Below, piece by piece: positions 58,665 through 64,000 of a stretch of 64,000 nt of DNA. The DNA is from Ferrimonas balearica (GTDB taxonomy: Bacteria; Pseudomonadota; Gammaproteobacteria; Enterobacterales; Shewanellaceae). Below the pieces are notes generated by a model. It was not told the DNA's origin. It did not search any database and saw nothing but the letters and a program-made list of their open reading frames with translations. The DNA is taken from NCBI RefSeq assembly GCF_019802085.1, contig NZ_JAHVHV010000006.1, forward strand, positions 62,001 through 126,000, given 5' to 3'. The translations under genes and the position numbers were made by a program. How positions within the stretch are numbered: position 1 is the first letter of the stretch; each line of letters opens with the position of its first letter.

Positions 58665-60491
58665 TTAGCCCTTTTTCTTCTCGCGGGAGTAGCGCTTACG
58701 ATCGGACTCGGTCAGCAGCTTCTTGCGCACCCGGATGTTCTCCGGGGTCACTTCCACCAGCTCGTCGTCGTCGATGAACTCCAGCGCCTGCTCCAGGGTC
58801 ATCTTGATCGGCGGGGTCAGCACCTGGGCGTCGTCGGTGCCGGAGGCACGGACGTTGGTCAGCTGCTTGCCCTTCAGGGCGTTCACGGTCAGGTCGTTGT
58901 CCCGGCTGTGGATGCCGATGATCATCCCTTCGTACACCTCGGTGCCGTGGCCGACCATCAGACGACCGCGCTCCTGCAGGTTGAACAGGGCGTTGGTCAG
59001 TGCCTTACCGGTGGCGTTGGCGATCAGCACGCCGTTGATGCGCTGGCCGATCTCACCGCCCTTGTGGGGGCCGTACTCGTAGAAGGTGTGGTAGATGAGG
59101 CCGGTACCGGAGGTCAGGGTCATGAACTCGGTCTGGAAGCCGATCAGGCCACGGGAGGGCATGATGAAGTCCATGCGGATGCGGCCTTTGCCGTCCGGGG
59201 CCATGTCGGTCAGCTCCGCCTTACGCAGGCCCAGCTTCTCCATGATCGCACCCTGGTGCTCCTCTTCGACGTCCACGGTGACCGTCTCGTAGGGCTCCTG
59301 CAGCTCGCCGTCGATGTCACGCATGATCACCTCGGGGCGGGATACCGCCAGCTCGAAGCCTTCGCGGCGCATGTTCTCGATCAGGATCCCCAGGTGCAGT
59401 TCACCGCGACCGGACACCTTGAACTTGTCCGGATCGTCGGTCTCTTCCACCCGCAGGGCCACGTTGTGCACCAGCTCTTTCTGCAGACGCTCGAGGATAT
59501 TGCGAGAGGTCACGTACTTGCCTTCCTGGCCGGAGAACGGGGAGGTGTTCACCTGGAAGGTCATGGTCACGGTGGGCTCGTCCACGGACAGGGCCGGCAG
59601 CGCTTCCACTTCGTGGGGGCAGCAGACGGTGTCGGAGATTTTCAGCTCACCCAGGCCGGAGATGGCGATGATGTCACCGGCTTGCGCCTCGTCCACATCG
59701 TGGCGCTCCAGGCCCATGTAGCCCATCACCTTACCCACCTTGGCGTTGCGCACGTTGCCGTTGGCGCACTCGATGGTGACCTGCTGGCCCACCTTTACTT
59801 TACCGCGGGCAATGCGGCCCACGCCGATCACGCCCACATAGGAGTTGTAGTCCAGCTGGGAGATCTGCATCTGGAAGGGGCCTTCCGGATCCGCGTCCGG
59901 GGCCGCCACTTCGTCGACGATGGTCTGGAACAGATCGGTCATGTCCTCCTTCTGAACGTCCTCCTCGTTGGAGGCCCAACCGTTCAGGGCGGAGGCGTAG
60001 ACCACTTTGAAGTCCAGCTGTTCGTCGGTGGCACCCAGGTTGTCGAACAGGTCAAACACCTGATCCATCACCCAGTCCGGACGGGCGCCCGGCTTGTCAA
60101 TCTTGTTGATCACCACGATGGGCTTCAGGCCCAGGGCAAAAGCCTTCTGGGTCACGAAGCGGGTCTGCGGCATCGGGCCTTCCTGCGCGTCCACCAGCAG
60201 CAGCACGGAGTCCACCATGGACATCACCCGCTCTACCTCGCCACCGAAGTCGGCGTGCCCGGGGGTGTCCACGATGTTGATGCGGTAGTCGTTCCACTTG
60301 ATGGCGGTGTTCTTCGCCAGGATGGTGATGCCCCGCTCTTTCTCGATGTCGTTGGAGTCCATGACACGCTCGTCCAGATCAACGCGATCGTCGAAGGTGC
60401 CGGACTGACCGAGAAGTTTATCCACCAGGGTGGTCTTGCCGTGGTCAACGTGGGCGATGATCGCCACGTTACGCAAATTTTCGATGCTCAA
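58665..60491 (-). CDS. typA: Ribosome-associated GTPase TypA/BipA
   Basis: A 608-residue translational GTPase. It has [17 protein letters not shown] (G1), RGITILAKN (G2), [14 protein letters not shown] (G3) and [10 protein letters not shown] (G4), plus the BipA-specific C-terminal domain. It assists 50S assembly and growth at low temperature. The start is TTG at 60491 (TTG AGC ATC GAA), with GGAGAG 8 nt before it; the open frame continues upstream but only into non-conserved sequence. E. coli BipA is 607 residues, confirming this start. It is divergent from glnA as in enterobacteria. Confidence 0.96.
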   Translation of the reverse strand: MSIENLRNVAIIAHVDHGKTTLVDKLLGQSGTFDDRVDLDERVMDSNDIEKERGITILAKNTAIKWNDYRINIVDTPGHADFGGEVERVMSMVDSVLLLVDAQEGPMPQTRFVTQKAFALGLKPIVVINKIDKPGARPDWVMDQVFDLFDNLGATDEQLDFKVVYASALNGWASNEEDVQKEDMTDLFQTIVDEVAAPDADPEGPFQMQISQLDYNSYVGVIGVGRIARGKVKVGQQVTIECANGNVRNAKVGKVMGYMGLERHDVDEAQAGDIIAISGLGELKISDTVCCPHEVEALPALSVDEPTVTMTFQVNTSPFSGQEGKYVTSRNILERLQKELVHNVALRVEETDDPDKFKVSGRGELHLGILIENMRREGFELAVSRPEVIMRDIDGELQEPYETVTVDVEEEHQGAIMEKLGLRKAELTDMAPDGKGRIRMDFIMPSRGLIGFQTEFMTLTSGTGLIYHTFYEYGPHKGGEIGQRINGVLIANATGKALTNALFNLQERGRLMVGHGTEVYEGMIIGIHSRDNDLTVNALKGKQLTNVRASGTDDAQVLTPPIKMTLEQALEFIDDDELVEVTPENIRVRKKLLTESDRKRYSREKKKG

Positions 60492-60771
60492 AGTGGTCTC
60501 TCCAGGCAAAGGGGCAACGGAAAAACCCGGACCTGCACGAGGTTCGGGTAAGGTACAACCCCTTCGCGGGGTAAATTCTGGGCGGCAAGTGTAATGGATA
60601 GCGTATAAAACTGCGACAAATACCGATGAATTCATCGTGACGCCCCGCCTGGGGATGGTGGTAGACTGGCTCATCGCCCAAGGATTGTGCTGATCACCGG
60701 TCGCCCATGACCCACCCTCGACTCGCTGCACCGCCCCATTGTCGATCACGCCCCACTCTGGGGCAGCAGGC

Positions 60772-60786
60772 GCACCACAATGGTGC
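60772..60786. promoter_or_regulatory. NtrC-binding site upstream of glnA
   Basis: GCACC-ACAAT-GGTGC, a perfect 5-bp-arm dyad matching the NtrC consensus and nearly identical to E. coli glnA site 2. It is about 66 bp upstream of the sigma-54 promoter, the normal enhancer distance. A possible half site GCACCAC lies at about 60815. Confidence 0.8.
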
Positions 60787-60850
60787 ATCCCAGCACGCCT
60801 TTTCACTGCTCCTCGCACCACTTTCCTTAAAAAACAGTACTTTGCCATTT

Positions 60851-60866
60851 TGGCACGCTGTTCGCT
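60851..60866 (+). promoter_or_regulatory. Sigma-54 promoter of glnA
   Basis: TGGCACG-CTGT-TCGCT matches the sigma-54 consensus TGGCACG-N4-TTGCW with one mismatch; the invariant GG (60852-60853) and GC (60864-60865) are exactly 10 bp apart. Transcription should start near 60877, about 40 nt before the glnA ATG. Confidence 0.85.
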
Positions 60867-60918
60867 TTATGCTGGCCAGCTTGGTCAGAGCCCATCATTT
60901 GCCACTGGAGGTTTAGGG

Positions 60919-62328
60919 ATGTCCATCGAAAACGTACTGAAGCTGATTGAAGAGAACGAAGTGAAATTCGTCGACCTGCGCTTTACCGACACCAAGGGTA
61001 AAGAGCAGCACGTGTCCATTCCCGTTAGCCAGATCGACGCCGACTTCTTCGAAGAGGGCAAGATGTTCGATGGTTCCTCCATCCAGGGTTGGAAAGGCAT
61101 CAACGAGTCCGACATGATCCTGATGCCGGACCCGGCCACCGCGGTGCTCTGCCCCTTCACCGACGAGATCACCCTGAACGTGCGTTGCGACATCATCGAG
61201 CCGGCCACCATGGAAGGCTACGACCGCGATCCGCGCTCCATCGCCAAGCGCGCCAAGGCCTACATGCAGTCCACCGGCATCGCTGACGACTGCTTCTTCG
61301 GTCCCGAGCCGGAGTTCTTCCTGTTCGACGACGTGAAGTACAAGACCGACATGTCCGGTTCCATGTACAAGATTGACGCCGAAGAGGCCTCCTGGAACTC
61401 CGACAAGGAGTACGAAGGCGGCAACAAGGGCCACCGTCCCGGCGTGAAAGGCGGCTACTTCCCGGTATCCCCGGTGGATTCCGCCCAGGATATCCGTTCT
61501 GCCATGTGTCTGGTTCTGGAAGAGATGGGTCAGGTGGTTGAAGCCCACCACCACGAAGTGGCCACCGCCGGTCAGAACGAGATCGCCACCCGCTTCAACA
61601 GCATCGTCGAGAAAGCCGACGAACTGCAGGTGCTGAAGTACGTGATCCACAACGTGGCCCACGCCTACGAGAAGTCCGCCACCTTCATGCCCAAGCCGGT
61701 GGTTGGTGACAACGGTTCCGGCATGCACTGCCACCAGAGCCTGAGCAAAGACGGCGTCAACCTGTTCGCCGGCGACAAGTACGGCGGCCTGTCCGAGACC
61801 GCGCTGTACTACATCGGCGGCATCATCAAGCACGCCCGCGCCATCAACGCCTTCGCCAACGCCTCCACCAACTCCTACAAGCGTCTGGTGCCCGGCTTCG
61901 AAGCCCCGGTCATGCTGGCCTACTCCGCCCGTAACCGCTCCGCGTCCATCCGTATCCCGGTGGTACCGAGCCCGAAAGGTCGCCGCATCGAGGTGCGCTT
62001 CCCGGATCCGACCGCCAACCCCTACCTGGCCTTCTCCGCCATGCTGATGGCCGGCCTGGACGGCATCCAGAACAAGATCCACCCTGGTGACGCCATGGAC
62101 AAGGACCTGTACGACCTGCCAGCGGAAGAAGCGGCCGAGATCCCGACCGTAGCCGCCAGCCTGGCCGAGGCCCTGGACAACCTGGACGCCGACCGCGCCT
62201 TCCTGACCGCCGGTGGCGTGTTCTCCGACGACTTCATCGACTCCTACATCGATCTGAAGCGCGGTGAAGTGGAGCGTCTGGACATGACCACCCACCCGGT
62301 GGAGTTTGAGATGTACTACAGCGTCTAA
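60919..62328 (+). CDS. glnA: Glutamine synthetase type I
   Basis: A 469-residue dodecameric enzyme making glutamine from glutamate, ammonia and ATP. Marks are [18 protein letters not shown], the catalytic [15 protein letters not shown] region, [13 protein letters not shown], and the adenylylation tyrosine in [11 protein letters not shown], which shows regulation by GlnE/GlnB. It is in single-copy length with E. coli GlnA. Sigma-54 and NtrC control is seen upstream. The following DUF4124 gene and glnL complete a glnA-x-glnL(-glnG) locus. Confidence 0.98.
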   Translation: MSIENVLKLIEENEVKFVDLRFTDTKGKEQHVSIPVSQIDADFFEEGKMFDGSSIQGWKGINESDMILMPDPATAVLCPFTDEITLNVRCDIIEPATMEGYDRDPRSIAKRAKAYMQSTGIADDCFFGPEPEFFLFDDVKYKTDMSGSMYKIDAEEASWNSDKEYEGGNKGHRPGVKGGYFPVSPVDSAQDIRSAMCLVLEEMGQVVEAHHHEVATAGQNEIATRFNSIVEKADELQVLKYVIHNVAHAYEKSATFMPKPVVGDNGSGMHCHQSLSKDGVNLFAGDKYGGLSETALYYIGGIIKHARAINAFANASTNSYKRLVPGFEAPVMLAYSARNRSASIRIPVVPSPKGRRIEVRFPDPTANPYLAFSAMLMAGLDGIQNKIHPGDAMDKDLYDLPAEEAAEIPTVAASLAEALDNLDADRAFLTAGGVFSDDFIDSYIDLKRGEVERLDMTTHPVEFEMYYSV

Positions 62329-62396
62329 GGACGCAACCGGTTCACTGGAAGTGAAGCACGCTCTGTACCTTTAAAAAAAACAATAACTAAGAGCAC

Positions 62397-62428
62397 TAAA
62401 AGCCCATCCAAACGGATGGGCTTTTTTC
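62397..62428 (+). terminator. Terminator of glnA
   Basis: AGCCCATCC (62401-62409) and GGATGGGCT (62414-62422), 4-nt loop, preceded by AAAA and followed by six T, about 70 nt after the glnA stop. Confidence 0.93.
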
Positions 62429-62476
62429 TTTCATCCATCTACACTCGGACAGAGTCATATCGACAAGGAGCGCGAC

Positions 62477-63034
62477 ATGGAACGCCCACTGCTTCTGGCA
62501 GCCCTGGTGATGGCCCTGGCCACCCCGGCGTCCGCCGCCATCTACAAATGGACGGACGACAAGGGCCAGGTGCACTATTCCGACAAACCCCGGGAGGGGG
62601 CCGAACCCATCGAAGTGGACACCAGCAAGGCCACCACCATCGAACTGGTCTCTCCCCGCCCCATCACCAACACGCCGCCACCGGAGGTGCTGGAGGCCCC
62701 CAGCTACCGCATCAAGCTGATCGAGCCCGACTCCGAGGCCACGGTGCGGGACAACAACGGTCAGCTCAACCTCAGCATCAGCCTGGAGCCCGAGCTGTTG
62801 CCCGATCACCGCATCGAGCTGTTGCTCGACGGCGAGGTGGTGCGCACCGTTGGCGGGGCCGGATCCTTTGCCCTGGACAACCTGGATCGGGGCGAACACA
62901 GCCTTCAGGCCCGGGTGATTGACGAAAACGGCAAAGTCCTTGCATCAAGTGGGAAAAGGACGGTATTCCTGCACCGCCACTCCCGCCTGATCCCGCCATT
63001 GCGGCCGCAACCCCGGTCCGATGGGGGTTCCTGA
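62477..63034 (+). CDS. DUF4124 secreted protein
   Basis: A 185-residue protein with a signal peptide (LLLAALVMALATPASAA) and the DUF4124 signature directly after it, IYKWTDDKGQVHYSDKP. The rest is beta-rich, with SLQARVIDENGKVLASSG as an Ig-like strand pattern. Members often sit between glnA and glnL in Shewanella-like genomes, but a link to nitrogen control is not known. It should be periplasmic. Confidence 0.85.
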   Translation: MERPLLLAALVMALATPASAAIYKWTDDKGQVHYSDKPREGAEPIEVDTSKATTIELVSPRPITNTPPPEVLEAPSYRIKLIEPDSEATVRDNNGQLNLSISLEPELLPDHRIELLLDGEVVRTVGGAGSFALDNLDRGEHSLQARVIDENGKVLASSGKRTVFLHRHSRLIPPLRPQPRSDGGS

Positions 63035-63046
63035 GCGGCAAGGCTA

Positions 63047-63063
63047 TGCACCAATTTGGTGCA
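63047..63063. promoter_or_regulatory. NtrC-binding site upstream of glnL
   Basis: TGCACCAATTTGGTGCA is a perfect 17-bp palindrome matching the NtrC consensus GCACC-N5-GGTGC. It lies 47 bp before the glnL ATG, where the E. coli glnL promoter carries a site through which NtrC represses its own operon. A half site GGTGGTGCA (63072-63080) is adjacent. Confidence 0.85.
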
Positions 63064-63109
63064 GTGCTAAGGTGGTGCACAACGCCAGGGCAATGAGGGC
63101 CGCACCACC

Positions 63110-64000
63110 ATGGATCTCCATAAGGATCCCGAGTTTCTCCATCACCTTTCCACCGCCGTACTGGTGCTGGATCCCCAGTTTCAGGTGGCCTACGCCAACC
63201 TGGCCACGGAACAGCTGCTGGGGCTGGGCCACCGGCGGCTGATCGGCTGCCCGGTCTCCCAGCTCTACAGCCAGCTGGCCACCGACATCGGCCTGCTGCG
63301 TCAGACCCTGAACCAAGAGCAGGGCCAAACCCTCTACGCCATCTCCCTGGTGACCCTGGAGGGGCAGCACCACACGGTGGATCTCATCTTTACCCCGCTG
63401 GAAGCCCAGCGCACCCTGGTGGAAGCCCGGGTGGTGGATCACCAGCAGCGGATCAGCCAGGAGCTGCAGCACTACGCCCAGCAGCACGCCGCCCAGTTGC
63501 TGGTGCGGGGCTTGGCCCATGAGATCAAAAACCCCCTGGGGGGCCTGCGCGGGGCGGCCCAGCTGCTGGAGCGGGAGCTGACGGATCCCGAGCTCAAGGA
63601 GTTCACCGGCATCATCATCGAGCAGTCGGACCGGCTGCGCAGCCTAGTGGACCGCCTGCTGGGCCCCCAGCATCCCGGCACCTGGGCCGAGAGCAACGTC
63701 CACCGCCTGCTGGAGCAGGTGGCCCGGCTGTGCGAGATGGAGAGCGCCGGCCAGCTGGTGTTCGAGCGCGACTACGACCCCTCGATCCCCGATTTCCTGA
63801 TGGACGATGAGCAGCTGCAACAGGCCCTGCTCAACATCCTGCGCAACGCCGTGCAGGCGATGGAGGGGCAGGGCCGCATCGTGCTGCGCACCCGCAGCCA
63901 GGGCCAGACCACCATCGCCGGTCGCCGCCACCGCCAGGTGGTGGCCGTCAGCATCATCGACGACGGCCCGGGCATCGACCCAGCCATCAAAGACACCCTG
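63110..64000 (+). CDS. glnL: Nitrogen-regulation sensor kinase NtrB (GlnL), 3' truncated by the window
   Basis: The first 297 residues of a PAS-histidine kinase. A PAS domain (about 8-110; FLHHLSTAVLVLDPQFQVAY) is followed by the NtrB H-box VRGLAHEIKNPLGGLRGAAQ with the phosphorylated histidine, then the N-box LLNILRNAVQAME and G1 IDDGPGID. It phosphorylates NtrC under nitrogen limitation, with GlnB control. The ATG at 63110 gives the standard start. glnG/ntrC is expected just beyond the window. The preceding NtrC palindrome indicates autoregulation. Confidence 0.95.
   Translation, partial: MDLHKDPEFLHHLSTAVLVLDPQFQVAYANLATEQLLGLGHRRLIGCPVSQLYSQLATDIGLLRQTLNQEQGQTLYAISLVTLEGQHHTVDLIFTPLEAQRTLVEARVVDHQQRISQELQHYAQQHAAQLLVRGLAHEIKNPLGGLRGAAQLLERELTDPELKEFTGIIIEQSDRLRSLVDRLLGPQHPGTWAESNVHRLLEQVARLCEMESAGQLVFERDYDPSIPDFLMDDEQLQQALLNILRNAVQAMEGQGRIVLRTRSQGQTTIAGRRHRQVVAVSIIDDGPGIDPAIKDTL

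Larger units (their letters stand above)
60492..60918. other. typA-glnA divergent regulatory region, 427 bp
   Basis: The glnA side holds a perfect-arm NtrC site (60772-60786) and a sigma-54 promoter (60851-60866). The typA promoter was not located with confidence. A short inverted repeat, CAACCCC...GGGGTAA, occurs near 60557-60573. No coding sequence supported. Confidence 0.6.

Noticed and set aside
58635-60551. Plus-strand open frame opposite typA
   Set aside because: Mirror of typA; composition is low-complexity and no start signal fits.

Overview
The window is 64 kb of GC-rich chromosome from a gammaproteobacterium. The gene content and order fit the Alteromonadales, with Shewanella or Ferrimonas relatives the best guess: ubiC / fliL-like / glpG-glpE, kbl-tdh, waaA-kdkA, coaD-mutM, rpmBG-radC / coaBC-dut-slmA / pyrE-rph / yicC, gmk-rpoZ-spoT-trmH-recG, DUF3014, DUF2959, typA / glnA / DUF4124 / glnL. 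The genus is an inference and could not be tested. No tRNA, rRNA, CRISPR array, insertion sequence or prophage was seen, and coding density is high.

Region 1 (1-14 kb) handles copper and redox. copA has a textbook MerR-type promoter with a 19-bp spacer. Two paralogous two-helix PepSY membrane proteins follow, the second with a C-terminal [2Fe-2S] ferredoxin domain. A small DUF2975 / XRE / membrane-protein operon and a His-rich DUF4382 lipoprotein come next. Then a minus-strand copper cluster encodes a Cys/His-rich secreted protein, a protein with three heavy-metal-binding repeats, cusB (three more repeats), cusA, cueR and cueP. CopA would clear the cytoplasm, Cus the periplasm, CueP would buffer copper, and CueR would sense it.

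Region 2 (14-24 kb) is core metabolism and envelope: ubiC, a FliL-like protein, glpE-glpG, the threonine-degradation pair kbl-tdh, a TetR regulator, waaA and kdkA for Kdo, then ugd and a UDP-glucuronate 4-epimerase giving UDP-GlcA and UDP-GalA.

Region 3 (24-35.5 kb) is a surface-polysaccharide island: three paralogous GT2-like transferases, GT25, GT8, a TupA-like ATP-grasp protein, two further glycosyltransferase-like proteins, a Wzi-like outer-membrane protein with a small beta-barrel partner, and one unrecognised protein with an unclear start.

Region 4 (35.5-53 kb) is housekeeping: coaD, mutM, rpmG-rpmB, radC, coaBC, dut, slmA, pyrE, rph, yicC, dps, gmk, rpoZ, spoT, ridA, trmH, an acyl-CoA synthetase with a FadR-like operator, and recG. 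Between rpmG and the gene upstream of mutM, at 37407-37533, lies what looks like a complete Fur-controlled small RNA gene: Fur box, promoter, 5' stem-loop, C-rich linker and rho-independent terminator. I regard this as the best candidate for something undescribed.

Region 5 (53-64 kb) holds a DUF3014 protein, a thioesterase, CheV, dtd, a lipoprotein, YihY, three small envelope proteins, typA, and glnA with a sigma-54 promoter and NtrC site. A DUF4124 protein follows, then glnL, which runs off the window end and is preceded by a perfect NtrC palindrome.
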